NCBI GenBank assembly: GCA_025618425.1
Contig: CM046842.1
Span: 31,246,885-31,310,884 of the forward strand
Reading direction: 5' to 3'
Length of the DNA: 64,000 bases
Origin: Heliocidaris tuberculata
Lineage: Eukaryota; Echinodermata; Echinoidea; Camarodonta; Echinometridae
The notes under the pieces are model-generated. The model did not search any database and had not been told where the DNA came from. It saw only the letters and a list, made by a program, of their open reading frames with translations. How positions within the stretch are numbered: position 1 is the first letter of the stretch; every line of letters begins with the position of its first letter. The translations under genes and the position numbers were made by a program. This document shows, one piece after another, positions 33,601 through 37,529 of the stretch.

Positions 33601-34103
33601 TTGCAATTTGGTATTAGGTTAGGTTTGGGATAAGGGTTTGGATTAGGTATAGCTTTTGATCCAGGGATAAAGTTCAGGGCCCCGTTTTCTTCATAAAACT
33701 TGTTATCAATGAAGCTACAATAACTGTTATAAGCTACTGAAATCCTCGACTCTGATTGGCTGAGCTCGAATTTGTCCTAGAGATGAGGCAGTTGTTATGG
33801 ATAACAAGTTTTATAAAACAGAGCCCAGAATTCGATTAGTGTAAGTAATGATGTGTTGCAGAACCGAAAAATAAGTGCGAATCGACAGTCTCATTGTTTC
33901 CATGTTTTCCTTCTCATTCTTTAGATAATAAAGACACGGCCTCCTCTTTCAATCCCTGGATGCTGGCCATGGTTGCCATGGCAGCCATTATGATCGTTCT
34001 CCTGGTCGTCGTCGTGGTCATCGTCAAAAAGATGACGTCCGCAATCCGTTCCCAGAATGTCCGGAAGGACGATGAAGCATCAGTTCCGCTCATGAGCGAA
34101 TAA
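2363..34103 (+). CDS. multidomain receptor: CUB x5, CTLD-FN3-CTLD-FN3, ZP, TM (gene span, 24 exons, 5' partial)
   Basis: Exon phases join without a break into 1416 residues plus TAA; the 5' end is missing. Order, numbering from the first visible codon: CUB 1-110, CUB-like 110-231, about 243-355 and 356-472, canonical CUB 473-588, long-form C-type lectin 589-726, FN3 727-825, second lectin 826-960, second FN3 961-1059, ZP module 1060 to about 1325, basic furin-type sites, transmembrane helix about 1370-1391, and a 25-residue cytoplasmic tail. From family knowledge, CUB, CTLD and FN3 modules bind extracellular ligands and ZP modules polymerise into filaments after cleavage at a basic site and loss of the membrane anchor. 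A cell-surface or secreted-matrix protein is therefore likely (egg coat, mucosal or cuticular defence). The specific role is not known from sequence. Domain borders fall at phase-1 introns. No signal peptide or start codon was identified; the first exon begins in phase 1, so at least one upstream exon is expected. Confidence 0.9.
2619..2756 (+). mobile_element. hairpin MITE copy H2, arm type B
   Basis: Same core as H1 but different arms: the left arm is GCGTTTCATCAAGCAATTTG then TCAGTGATTTTTACCGAC, and the right arm is GTAAAAATCACTGACAAAAC then ACTTGATGAAACGCTCCCC. It starts 53 bases after the exon 1 donor. Confidence 0.88.
3050..3213. mobile_element. poly-G MITE with GGGYCGCGGA ends
   Basis: Ends are CATGGGTCGCGGAACTGGGA on the left and the complement of CAGGGGCCGCGGATCGTTTT on the right, with G or C homopolymers just inside. 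A partial relative in the other orientation starts at 62836. No target duplication was confirmed. It lies in receptor intron 1. Confidence 0.6.
3697..4447. mobile_element. fold-back element with 53-bp tandem repeats
   Basis: Inverted ends of about 97 bp run TATGGAAGCGTATAAGTGCC inward on the left and GGCATTTATAAGCTTCCGTA outward on the right. Between them lie nine direct units of about 53 bp (about 3782-4256), each beginning CTCGGCAAGTCGACTTGTTT. Units with GACGAGTTGA tend to alternate with units with ACAAGATGA. The 248-residue minus-strand open frame here is just this repeat. The structure resembles Drosophila FB elements (inverted ends plus internal short repeats), which is an analogy and not homology. 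Confidence 0.8.
4505..4560. repeat. degenerate telomere-like (CCCTAA) tract
   Basis: Imperfect CCCTAA-like units (AACCCTAAACCTAACCTAAA, later CACCCTAACCCTA), followed by a CCGGAGCAATAAT segment that recalls the ends of the element at 11125. It is an interstitial tract inside an intron. Confidence 0.65.
4780..4950. repeat. CT microsatellite before exon 2
   Basis: A long TC/CT tract runs directly into the CAG acceptor of receptor exon 2, so it doubles as an extended pyrimidine tract. Confidence 0.9.
4954..5077 (+). CDS. receptor exon 2: second half of CUB 1
   Basis: Phase 0 to phase 1. It encodes WVTGSEIPKNFLS through to FISDGTNTNGTGFQMIYDEY, the usual closing strand of a CUB domain. It closely matches receptor exon 10, which ends CUB 5. 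Confidence 0.92.
5170..5515. repeat. CT/TC microsatellite in intron 2
   Basis: Imperfect TC-rich tract from about 5185 to 5375 and a cleaner (CT)n run at about 5479-5515. Nothing else is seen in intron 2. Confidence 0.9.
5715..6080 (+). CDS. receptor exon 3: CUB-like module 2
   Basis: One 366-base exon, phase 1 to phase 1, encodes a whole CUB-like module: DEVPVKETYHMISSLKPGK, a NDYPMHYDDNTYYSWNIT segment (the usual P-x-Y...W signature) and a closing FSGRSSGFHIIVEP strand. Conserved CUB cysteines are absent, so the module is divergent. Confidence 0.9.
6730..6795 (+). CDS. receptor exon 4: linker and start of CUB-like module 3
   Basis: Short 66-base symmetric exon (phase 1 to 1) encoding VAAMEEKPVSATCGGNYTLG. 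The C-G-G triplet marks the first cysteine of a CUB domain. Flanked by CAG and GTAAGA. Confidence 0.8.
6838..6978 (+). mobile_element. hairpin MITE copy H3, arm type C
   Basis: Ends GGGCCCCATTTCATAAAACC and ACAAGTTTTATGAAACGGGGC around the shared core. It starts 43 bases after the exon 4 donor and is followed almost at once by H4. Confidence 0.85.
6991..7138 (+). mobile_element. hairpin MITE copy H4, arm type C
   Basis: GGGCCCTGTTTCTTAAAACT, then TATCAATAACAACTTCC on the left, with TTGTTATTGATAACA and a degraded TATGAAAC end on the right. It is in the same orientation as H3 and 12 bases from it. Confidence 0.85.
7425..7700. repeat. poly-G, poly-C and A-rich simple sequence
   Basis: G run at about 7424-7440, C run at 7640-7650 and an AAAC/poly-A tract to 7700. 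No gene is seen in the rest of intron 4. Confidence 0.75.
7974..8091 (+). CDS. receptor exon 5: middle of CUB-like module 3
   Basis: Phase 1 to phase 2. Encodes ALTLNLPAETADLHCIYRIT and then DTTARMRVFVDEMTSEDG, the L-x-C-x-Y/W and strand pattern of a CUB domain. Confidence 0.82.
8231..8301 (+). pseudogene. decayed duplicate of receptor exon 5 (3' half)
   Basis: About 150 bases after exon 5 a second copy of its end is visible: it would read PRMRVFAEEMISEDLM against ARMRVFVDEMTSEDG in exon 5. The flanking intron also matches (AAGTTACCACT in both). No phase-compatible splicing to exon 6 is possible, so it is a relic of a tandem duplication. Confidence 0.7.
8502..8921 (-). mobile_element. TTAA-flanked piggyBac-like MITE, copy P1
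   Basis: TTAACCCTTTCAGGACAGG on the left and TTGTCTTGAAAGGGTTAA on the right give inverted ends beginning CCCTTTC, bounded by TTAA. The interior of about 400 bases has no coding capacity. Strand is given relative to copy P3. Other copies are at 16585, 22624, 28990, 55659 and 59585. Confidence 0.75.
9121..9308 (+). CDS. receptor exon 6: end of CUB-like module 3
   Basis: Phase 2 to phase 1. Encodes VDALHVFSGLDPTNWNAYRR, later VTMVFTSGSANMSRSLTVVV, the last strands of a CUB-like fold. Confidence 0.88.
9850..10660. repeat. CACTGTG-rich interspersed repeat, copy 1, with nested hairpin
   Basis: Many copies of ACAGTG/CACTGT motifs (AACAGTGAACACAGTG, GTGTTCACAGTGCGTTCACG) are followed by CAGTCACACCAA at about 10430 and a GGTTCGG...GGTCTGG...GTGTGACT-like end near 10640. 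Relatives lie at 26290-26720 and 28240-28610. The one-armed hairpin H5 is inserted at 10441. Confidence 0.5.
10441..10545 (-). mobile_element. hairpin MITE copy H5, arm type C, one-armed
   Basis: Reverse-orientation core (AATCTGATTGGCTGAGAGCG) with only the right arm, ending ACAAGTTTTATGAAACGGGG. The left arm is missing before TTGTTATAAGCTACTGAAAT, right after a CAGTCACACCAA motif. Confidence 0.8.
10824..10985 (+). CDS. receptor exon 7: first half of CUB-like module 4
   Basis: Phase 1 to 1. Encodes DYGCGGTLDLTASDGVGNIN and then FPSSMTHVYCQWLVQTS, with the C-G-G opening and C-x-W pair of CUB domains. Confidence 0.9.
11040..12000. repeat. GA-rich minisatellite, about 175-bp units
   Basis: Units begin GACGGGGTTGGTTTGAGGAA at about 11097, 11499, 11670 and 11846 and carry GATACAGACAGATATACAT plus (GA)n. 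The first unit is interrupted by the element at about 11125-11338. Long open frames on both strands (Ser-Leu or Arg-Glu runs) are artefacts of the (GA)n. Confidence 0.85.
11125..11338. mobile_element. MITE with telomere-like core inside the minisatellite
   Basis: Inverted ends share GACATTTGCTCCTGCGACA (left) and TGTCGCAGGAGCAAATGTC (right). The interior has a clean CCTAAC/CCCTAA tract at about 11175-11225. It interrupts a minisatellite unit that is intact in the later units. Confidence 0.7.
12005..12265. repeat. AAAT/AATG simple sequence
   Basis: Degenerate tetranucleotide tract (GAATAAATAAATAAAT, GAATGAATAAA) leading to the exon 8 acceptor. Confidence 0.8.
12280..12468 (+). CDS. receptor exon 8: second half of CUB-like module 4
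   Basis: Phase 1 to 1. Encodes EALYDMLEIGYGSVPTDIGS and then LWIVFSAEEMMADEVNIELV, matching the D-x-L-x-I...G and final-strand pattern of CUB domains. Confidence 0.9.
13053..13279 (+). CDS. receptor exon 9: first part of canonical CUB 5
   Basis: Phase 1 to 0. Encodes DACLIETRLDLNGVISSPQL, the signature YPNDADCQWIIQV and FTEFDLEFGHDKLIIG. It has the closest fit to the CUB consensus in this protein, including the acidic E-F-D and D positions that bind calcium in cbCUB domains. Confidence 0.93.
13330..13520. repeat. degenerate TGATTTGATT-type simple repeat
   Basis: Run of GATTT, GATTTG and TATGATTTAATTCGATTT variants in intron 9. No gene is seen in the rest of the intron. Confidence 0.7.
13803..13923 (+). 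CDS. receptor exon 10: end of CUB 5
   Basis: Phase 0 to 1. Encodes IITGSELPNDVVSRFNGLNI and then FTSDSTGTGSGFSLTYEEF, the classical closing strand. It parallels exon 2 in phase, length and motif. Confidence 0.93.
13997..14370. repeat. GA microsatellite with poly-G
   Basis: Several (GA)n runs and a G tract at about 14180-14191. Open frames here on both strands are low-complexity artefacts. Confidence 0.9.
14464..14549 (+). pseudogene. partial tandem duplicate of lectin exon 11, with acceptor and stop
   Basis: A second copy of the start of exon 11 lies 118 bases upstream, with its own CTATACAG acceptor. From exon 10 it would read DCPTGYSYNPS-type lectin sequence in phase (with one Thr-Arg difference) for about 27 codons, then diverge to Asp-Tyr-Ile-Lys and a TAA. 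There is no donor after it. If used as a terminal exon it would end the protein after the CUB modules. Confidence 0.75.
14582..14791 (+). CDS. receptor exon 11: first half of C-type lectin domain 1
   Basis: Phase 1 to 1. Encodes DCPTGYSYNPSNDTCYKFVD (the extra N-terminal cysteine pair of long-form CTLDs), a W...ARYDC helix, VVINDQDEND and the WWIG strand. The intron cuts right after WWIG. Confidence 0.93.
14850..15060. repeat. GA and TA microsatellites
   Basis: (GA)n at about 14851-14878, (TA)n at 14922-14948 and more (GA)n to 15058, in intron 11. Confidence 0.85.
15280..15350. repeat. poly-G and (AAG)n tract
   Basis: A G run at about 15282-15292 is followed by about 14 AAG units, 80 bases upstream of the exon 12 acceptor. 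Confidence 0.9.
15428..15631 (+). CDS. receptor exon 12: second half of C-type lectin domain 1
   Basis: Phase 1 to 1. Encodes GYYDAAINGVWTWVDCG, then APNNRDDNHCAYM and a closing C...RRYVCEI. At the calcium and sugar positions it has A-P-N in place of E-P-N, and Y-S-D in place of W-N-D. Classical calcium-dependent sugar binding is therefore doubtful. Confidence 0.92.
15783..16376. mobile_element. TTAA-flanked fold-back MITE, copy F1
   Basis: Left end TTAAAGGGAAATCCAATCTT and right end AAGGTTGGATTGCCCTTTAA. The subterminal motif AATAAGAAAGTTATGAATT has an inverted counterpart CCATAACTTTCTTATTCC. It lies in intron 12. A similar layout is seen at 42676, 46688 and 51441. Confidence 0.8.
16585..17002 (+). 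mobile_element. piggyBac-like MITE, copy P2
   Basis: Left end TTAGCCCTTTTAAGACAAGT and right end CTGTCCTGAAGGGTTAA. The right TTAA is intact and the left is TTAG. It abuts the exon 13 acceptor region, 22 bases away. A (TC)n run lies at 16425-16443, just outside. Confidence 0.75.
17025..17140 (+). CDS. receptor exon 13: first part of FN3 domain 1
   Basis: Phase 1 to 0. Encodes DYVDSDCYPSNFQVLSVDDS, SVSVSFNVSEYLCDVAGYL: the A-B strands of FN3 with the usual W replaced by F, and the G-Y of strand C. Confidence 0.88.
17490..17660. repeat. about 100-bp tandem duplication with small hairpins
   Basis: GTGATCACTGAGGTCACTCC at about 17499 recurs as GTGATCACTGACGTGACTCC at about 17601, each followed by GGGGAGTGAAAAT and A-rich sequence. 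No gene is seen in intron 13. Confidence 0.65.
17865..18045 (+). CDS. receptor exon 14: rest of FN3 domain 1
   Basis: Phase 0 to 1. Encodes IRYNTSANGDFIQIELEG, then ITGLSPATTYLFELTTCTVS, a textbook FN3 L-x-P-x-T-x-Y turn, and a closing YGYSTALSV strand. Confidence 0.93.
18365..20107 (+). mobile_element. 5'-truncated, broken non-LTR retrotransposon (CR1/L2-like)
   Basis: Reverse-transcriptase pieces can be read across frameshifts and stops: LQNYRPVSNLPYLSKLLERV, then LLDPSAAFDTVDHSIL, then CGVPQGSVGGPLLF, the catalytic YADD at about 18880, and SSRLDFCNSMLY. C-terminal pieces include LHWLPVCDRIIFK and ILWNKLPLHIRTLP. The 3' end is GACACCGGCGCTATATAAAT plus (ATT)n at about 20050-20107, typical of CR1/L2-type LINEs. 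A TAA interrupts at about 18477 and at least one frameshift lies near 18710. A 112-bp hairpin element is nested at 19779. It lies in receptor intron 14. Confidence 0.85.
19779..19890. mobile_element. 112-bp MITE nested in the LINE
   Basis: Perfect 18-bp inverted ends CAGAGGCGTCGATTCGTT and AACGAATCGACGCCTCTG, plus an imperfect inner inverted repeat GGAGCATTGGAGAGG / CCCTCCAATGCTTTG. It sits between the LINE coding remnant and its 3' end, so it arrived later. Confidence 0.8.
20769..20975 (+). CDS. receptor exon 15: first half of C-type lectin domain 2
   Basis: Phase 1 to 1. Encodes TTCPDNYELGPNGHCYRFRL, a W...RRTCDNV helix, LVIINDQAELDFLA and the WWVG strand, cut by an intron at the same place as exon 11. 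Confidence 0.93.
20985..21122 (+). mobile_element. hairpin MITE copy H6, hybrid arms B/C
   Basis: The left arm is type B (CGTTTCATCAAGTGTCTTGT) and the right end type C-like (AAGTTTCATGAAACGGGGCC). It begins nine bases after the last base of exon 15, directly beyond the GTAAGTTCT donor. Confidence 0.85.
21124..21262 (+). mobile_element. hairpin MITE copy H7, hybrid arms A/B
   Basis: The left arm is type A (GTTTCATGAAAGGACTTGTC). The right arm begins as type A (GTTGTCGGATAAAA) and switches to type B (ATCACTGACAAAACGCTTGA). It is adjacent to H6 with one base between them. Confidence 0.87.
22184..22381 (+). CDS. receptor exon 16: second half of C-type lectin domain 2
   Basis: Phase 1 to 1. Encodes GYSDQSVEDDWRWVDC, then GSPGNGRLDCAAL and CDATLSYICEI. 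There is no E-P-N, Q-P-D or W-N-D motif, so calcium-dependent sugar binding is unlikely. Confidence 0.92.
22624..23039 (+). mobile_element. piggyBac-like MITE, copy P3 (intact ends)
   Basis: TTAACCCTTCCAAGACAATT on the left and TTGTCCTGAAAGGGTTAA on the right, both with TTAA; length 416 bases. It is the most complete copy and is used here to set orientation. Confidence 0.82.
23041..23154 (-). mobile_element. tRNA-derived SINE fragment S1
   Basis: On the minus strand the tRNA-like head reads GTGTCGTAGCCGAGTGGTTA (A box), with a degenerate B box. The tail matches the SINE at 44827. It begins immediately beside P3. Confidence 0.7.
23815..23950. repeat. TCC/TTC-rich tract
   Basis: Pyrimidine-rich simple sequence ahead of exon 17. 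Open frames on both strands are low complexity (Ser-Phe or Lys-Glu). Confidence 0.85.
24075..24233 (+). CDS. receptor exon 17: first part of FN3 domain 2
   Basis: Phase 1 to 1. Encodes GFQLTDANPHDLAVVATSSS, then ILVTWSPSETSCDVVGYRVQYW: the B-strand W-x-P and C-strand Y-x-V-x-Y of FN3. The donor is GTGAGT. Confidence 0.9.
24540..24815. repeat. GA/CAGA microsatellite
   Basis: Long tract of GAGA with GACA and GATG variants. Minus-strand Ser-Leu open frames are artefacts. Confidence 0.92.
24835..24971 (-). mobile_element. hairpin MITE copy H8, arm type A
   Basis: Reverse-orientation core with both type A arms: GCGTTTCATGAAAGGAAGTT on the left and AAGTCCTTTCATGAAACGCC on the right. Confidence 0.87.
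25092..25236 (-). mobile_element. hairpin MITE copy H9, arm type C
   Basis: GGGCCCAATTTCATAAAACT, AATCAATAACAAG on the left and TTTGATAACAAGTTTTATGA on the right; the core is reversed. It lies 121 bases from H8. Confidence 0.85.
25523..25794. mobile_element. hAT-type MITE with 8-bp target duplication
   Basis: Ends CAGGGGCGGCGCTACAGGGG and TGGCGCCGCCCCTG are inverted. The flanks GGCCTAAT at 25515-25522 and 25795-25802 are identical 8-bp direct repeats. Poly-G lies inside the left end. An 8-bp target duplication with CAGGGG ends fits the hAT superfamily. Confidence 0.82.
26136..26273 (+). CDS. receptor exon 18: rest of FN3 domain 2
   Basis: Phase 1 to 1. Encodes QIVYGGDANSATIDGLLSDR, MYNVTVGSILSQDYELSP, VGPVSVKT: the FN3 E, F and G strands (Y-x-V-x-V). 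Confidence 0.85.
26290..26720. repeat. CACTGTG-rich interspersed repeat, copy 2
   Basis: Dense CACACTGTGAA and TTCACAGTGTGAA motifs, with AAATTCGAGCGTTTTAACA repeated at about 26356 and 26501. It ends with ACCGACCCAAAACCGCCCCC near 26670, which recalls copies at 9850 and 28240. Confidence 0.55.
26960..27156 (-). mobile_element. tRNA-derived SINE S2, full length
   Basis: The minus strand starts GGTGCCGTGGTCCAGTGGTT (A box) with B box GTTCGATCC, followed by a tail with ATCAAATAAATGAAG-like and ACCCTGG-like segments and a poly-A end (T run at 26960). Nearly identical to S3 at 36231. Confidence 0.82.
27220..27430. repeat. poly-G rich sequence
   Basis: G-rich blocks at 27227-27245, 27270-27280 and 27410-27427. 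No gene is seen between 26274 and 27790. Confidence 0.7.
27791..27981 (+). CDS. receptor exon 19: ZP-N, first part
   Basis: Phase 1 to 0. Encodes VASIILQCSPSSMSVRVPLE, LLGGATVGSDLQLMNDEDC and later LTSCNNERR: the Cys1-x-x-x-x-M-x-V opening and next cysteines of a zona pellucida module. Confidence 0.93.
28038..28240. mobile_element. small fold-back repeat (TAGCGGTCCTTATGA)
   Basis: TTTTCATAAGGACCGCTATT at about 28051 is inverted as TAGCGGTCCTTATGAATAGC at about 28103, and related copies follow at about 28199 and 28217. Probably a MITE; ends are not resolved. Confidence 0.55.
28240..28610. repeat. CACTGTG-rich interspersed repeat, copy 3
   Basis: TGTTCACACTGTCTTCA and similar, then CCAAACCGACTCCAAACCGA at about 28493 and GGTCTGGCGTCGGTCTTG at about 28564 as an inner inverted repeat, ending GGTGTGACTGTGG. 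Confidence 0.55.
28990..29366 (-). mobile_element. piggyBac-like MITE, copy P4, ends lost
   Basis: Internal sequence matches P1 and P3 (GAACAAAATGTGATCAATT-like and GCATGAGTAGAAAGAGCAAA-like on the minus strand). Both terminal TTAACCC ends are truncated. Confidence 0.7.
29424..29632 (+). CDS. receptor exon 20: ZP-N end and inter-domain linker
   Basis: Phase 0 to 2. Encodes EDSSFEYYSNTVVEREYGVV and VPFTCYYNRSG, the ZP-N motif in which Cys4 precedes an aromatic pair, then the linker towards ZP-C. Confidence 0.93.
30360..30545 (+). CDS. receptor exon 21: ZP-C, first part
   Basis: Phase 2 to 2. Encodes DLYFGASVPSQDRTLDLSIT, RCVATPSNSYNDDQYVFIED G, the typical C-x-A-T-P...Y-x-F/L-I-x-D-G of ZP-C. 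Confidence 0.93.
31421..31517 (+). CDS. receptor exon 22: ZP-C, middle
   Basis: Phase 2 to 0. Encodes GCSTDESTLIRPDLLDFVG and KTFRFVGLGNR: the D-G-C hinge cysteine and the F-x-F strand before the Cys-rich end. Confidence 0.92.
31855..32260. repeat. recurrent GGTCACACRCGTGACCGACC motif
   Basis: Short near-palindromic sequences GGTCACACCCGTGACCGACC at about 31863, GGTCACACACGTGACCGACC at about 32056 and GGTCACACATGTGACTGA at about 32236, spaced by about 190 bases in intron 22. Possibly subunits of an unrecognised repeat. Confidence 0.55.
32328..32375. repeat. 48-base hairpin
   Basis: Arms CCGTCGAAAGTCGATTTTCG and CGAAAATCCACTTTCGACGG pair at 19 of 20 positions around an eight-base loop. Confidence 0.75.
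32566..32703 (+). mobile_element. hairpin MITE copy H10, hybrid arms B/C
   Basis: Left GCATTTCATTAAGTGTCTTG then TGTGATTTTTACCGACA (type B); right CAACTTGTCATTGATGACAA then GAAACAGGGCCC (C-like). It lies 57 bases upstream of exon 23. Confidence 0.85.
32760..32970 (+). CDS. receptor exon 23: end of ZP-C and cleavage region
   Basis: Phase 0 to 1. Encodes VYIHCDLLVCDATTGNLTEC, DVTCPNGLNARQRR: the C-x-x-x-x-C...C...C close of ZP-C, then two candidate furin sites, Arg-Gln-Arg-Arg (32850-32861) and Arg-Phe-Arg-Arg (32919-32930). Confidence 0.93.
33350..33590 (-). mobile_element. 3' end fragment of a LINE/SINE with L2-like tail
   Basis: Read on the minus strand it ends with a sequence like GACATGTGCGCTATACAAGA plus ACCC(ACTATTATT)n, similar to the tail of the LINE at 18365. 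No coding sequence survives. Confidence 0.55.
33677..33826 (-). mobile_element. hairpin MITE copy H11, arm type C
   Basis: GGGCCCCGTTTTCTTCATAA, GTTATCAATGAAGC on the left and GGATAACAAGTTTTATAAAA on the right; reversed core with GGCTGAGCTCGAATTTG. It lies 98 bases upstream of the last receptor exon. Confidence 0.85.
33925..34103 (+). CDS. receptor exon 24: transmembrane segment, tail and stop
   Basis: Starts in phase 1 and ends with TAA at 34101-34103. Encodes DNKDTASSFNPW, a hydrophobic run of about 22 residues ending LLVVVVVIV, then K-K and a short tail ending S-V-P-L-M-S-E. The dibasic stop-transfer and short cytoplasmic tail fit a type I membrane protein. Confidence 0.95.
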
Positions 34104-34540
34104 CAGTATTTTGAGATCTGACACAAAGCATCCAAAGTGATGAATAATACAATAACAACATTCTAAAAATTAATGAACTGTCTAGGGGTGCGTTTTGAGC
34201 TCTCCCCCCCCCCCCTTATTTAAAGGCCAGAATCGGCTTTTTGATACGCGTTTAGTTCAAAATACGACTGTGTTCGGAGCTCTTTTTTTTTCTGCAAAAA
34301 CACGGTTTTAAAACATATAGTTTCAAAACTCTCTCAGTGCGATGTGCGAATCCAGAGGCAGAGCGTTTGAAAACTATGTTTCATAACCGTGTTTCAAACG
34401 CTGATTCGGGCTTGGCAATTGAGCTATACAGGCACCCTATTTTTTCTTTAAATCAACTTGGAAACGACCAAAGAGTGACAGCGTTTTCAAAAAGGTAGTT
34501 TTAAGTGCGTGACGCAATCATTTTTGGATTGAGAGATATA

Positions 34541-34880
34541 TAATTTGATAGTGACAAACGACATTTTGAAAACGCTTTTTAAAATGCTAATTAAACACTT
34601 TTAAATTATTAATTGAGTGATGCCTTGAAATTTTGTAGTTCCTGAATAGATCTTTATGGAAATACATACATATAAGGAAAAACATACCGGTATATGAAAA
34701 TATATTATATGATATAATAGTGACGTACCATGACCACATTTGAAAACGCTGTTTAAATGTTGATTTAACAGTACTAACACTTTTAGATAAATAATTGAAT
34801 GATATCTTTTATATAATGTTGTAGTTCCTGAATTGATGGAAATAAATACATTTAAGAAAATACACAGCGGAAGTTGAAAA
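34541..34880. repeat. tandem duplication, about 174-bp period
   Basis: TTTGAAAACGCTTTTTAAAA at about 34565 recurs as TTTGAAAACGCTGTTTAAAT at about 34739, and TTGTAGTTCCTGAAT recurs with the same spacing. It lies in the probable 3' untranslated or flanking region of the receptor gene; an AATAAA is at about 34850. Confidence 0.7.
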
Positions 34881-35771
34881 TATAAGTTTCTTATTACGAT
34901 GATTTCACTGAGTTCAAAGGGATCATTTTTTATCAAGGAATATTTCAACCAACTTTTCATCGATGCACTTACTAAATTTACCGATACAGAGCCAACAAAA
35001 TATTCACATTTCACACTTGCCCTTATTCCTGAAATCATTATTCCTAAAATCATTATTGATTTTTAGAGGGGATTTTGTTTAACCTTTCCTCAAAATTATC
35101 ACCAAAAAAAGTTTTTGAGAAGGGAGTTTCCCTTCTAGGTAAGAGGTTCCGTTGATCATCGATTACCGCTGGTGTTAATTATTACGCTGTAAAAATCAAG
35201 TCATGTATAAATTTCCATTTAAACACACATTGCGAAAAACATTGACAATTAAAGAAGAGTGGCGGGATCGTTAAAAAAAAAACAACTTTAAAAGGCTTTT
35301 TGAAATTAATGCTGTAAGTTATGTAGTGTTAGAAAGTCGTGTGATTATGATTGTGATGATTTTTTTTTTACATATATTTTACCTTGTATACCTCAAAGTG
35401 ATGCTTATGTTGAATTGAAAGACACTGAATCAGTCAGTTCATTTAGAAGAATCATTTATTTGTCTCTATATTGTCTTCAGTGGGATAGTTCCACAAAATG
35501 CCAACAGTAAGTCCCCCCCCCCTAATGTGGTCATCTGTACCGCATGCGCGTTCCCGATTTTTCGGGAAAAGGGGTATATTTTAGGGGCTCAGTTCGGGGA
35601 AAAAAATCCCGAAAAATCTTTGAAATAGGGGGCCGTTTAGCATTTTTTCCCCGAAATATTTTAAATTAGGTGTAGTTTTCAAATCTTTCCCAAACAATCC
35701 TGAAATAGGGTCCCGAATAGGGTTAGTTTCAAACCCCCGAAAAATTCCTCGGCACTCTTCCTTCATTTAGC

Positions 35772-35915
35772 GGGTAATTTTGCTAGCTTCCCTTCCAAAA
35801 ACCTGTGCTAGGGGGGGGGGGGGGTAATTTTGCTGGCTTCCCTTCCAAAAGCCTGTGATAGGGGGGGGGGGTAATTTTGATGGCTTCCCTTCCAAAAGCC
35901 CGTGGTAGGGGGGTC
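35772..35915. repeat. poly-G minisatellite, three units of about 50 bp
   Basis: Three units of GGTAATTTTGCTGGCTTCCC then TTCCAAAAGCCTGTG followed by 6-13 G. Another poly-G block is at 36001-36015. Confidence 0.85.
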
Positions 35916-36230
35916 AAAATCCTTACCTATTTCCATCCTTAAAGGGGGCATCTCTAAGAATCTGGAACAAGCATATGTGTATGGTTGACCGCCTGAGTGT
36001 GGGGGGGGGGGGGGCGGGCAGTAAGTTCGGTTCAAGAATATATTGCTTGCAGTAGAAGCAGAAAAATCAAACAATTAAAAAAAAATTCAGGAAAATCGGA
36101 TGACTCATGAAAGATTTATGAATTTTTCATGATACGAAGAACTGTGCAAAAGTATGAAAAAAATCTTTGAACAAATCGGCCACTCTGCCATTCATATTTT
36201 CCCGTCATTCTCCCACTGTTTATAACAATT

Positions 36231-36427
36231 TTTTTTTTTTTTTTTGAATAACACACACGCACACCCTGGTATCAATATGCCTTTAGCACTTCATTTATTT
36301 GATGTATGATAAAAGAGCAATGTAGATAAAATGCCTTGCTCAATGGCATAAGTGCCGTGTCGGGGATCGAACGCCCGATCCTCGCATCTCCAGTCAAGCG
36401 CCTTAAACCACTGGACCACGGCACCTC
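36231..36427 (-). mobile_element. tRNA-derived SINE S3, full length
   Basis: Nearly identical to S2: T run at 36231-36245 (poly-A on the minus strand), the same tail, and a tRNA-like head with A box TGGTCCAGTGG and B box GTTCGATCC. Near-identity suggests recent insertion. Confidence 0.83.
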
Positions 36428-36769
36428 CGTTGCCTTTTGTACCGATGACATAAATTTCCTATTTCTCCCCCCCCCCCGAAATCTGATTTCCTCATAATAC
36501 ACTGTAATACCCAGGTTATGTTTTAGCATGCATGCAGTAATATAGGGTACATTTTTATTGTTCTGTGAAAATCATGAAAAATTTTAAATTCTAAAGGATT
36601 AAAGGGATTCTGTAACTTTGTGGAGGCTTGATTTAATAAATTGTTGAATTTTGATATCTGTCTGGTATAATGATGTTCAGAAGGATAAATAAATAGCCAC
36701 GCATAGAAAGGTTTTCAAATATATAATGATATTATTAAGATATCTATGACTGAATACTCCCATTTACGA

Positions 36770-36791
36770 AAGCGTATGGCCATACGCTTTA
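36770..36791. repeat. 22-bp perfect palindrome
   Basis: AAAGCGTATGG followed by CCATACGCTTT. No gene is nearby; function unknown. Confidence 0.7.
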
Positions 36792-37529
36792 GTATGGCCT
36801 GAATCTATGGGGAAAATTGAGTCTGGCATTTCCGGTCACTTGCATATGTTTACTTTTGTGAAGCACATGATGATTTTGAAGTGTTTTTTTTAATTCCTGG
36901 GCTTCATTTTCACACCATATTACATACACTGACAGCATTAAAGGCCAGGCAGTTCAGATTCAGGAGTGGAAAATAAGAATAAATTGTCGCCAATTTGAGG
37001 ATGAAAAACGCATTAAGAGAGCAGCCTTGGAGACAGTCGAGTCCTTCACAAGGCCTCAAGCTTGATTGTAAGGAACACCCTCTTATCGATTGTAATTCCT
37101 GATGCACATCCACGGTGATCCACCCATGCATGCAGTGCTCAAAGAATAAGAGAAATCAATATAGTAATACGGTTGATGGTTTGCGGGATTGATGAATGAT
37201 TTCCAGCAGCAAGTATAATAATTTCATGTTAAACTATAGAGCAGAAAGTGTTCTCTTGTGCAAGGAAGCTTATTGAACAGAGGTAAGCTATAGTTTGATC
37301 ACTCATTTGTATTTTATTCATAAAAATTATATAACGATATATTCCAGATGAGATCTATCTTTAAAAATTACCAGTGGTCTGAGGCACCCATGCAATCGAT
37401 CAAAGATGATCTTGAGTTTTTATAATATTGGTCACAGATCTGCATTCGAGAGAAGCTGGTTCGAAATCATGCTGAATTGTTTATCACCCCGTAGATGGTT
37501 TCTTCTGATTATTTTTTGTTACAGGTTTT

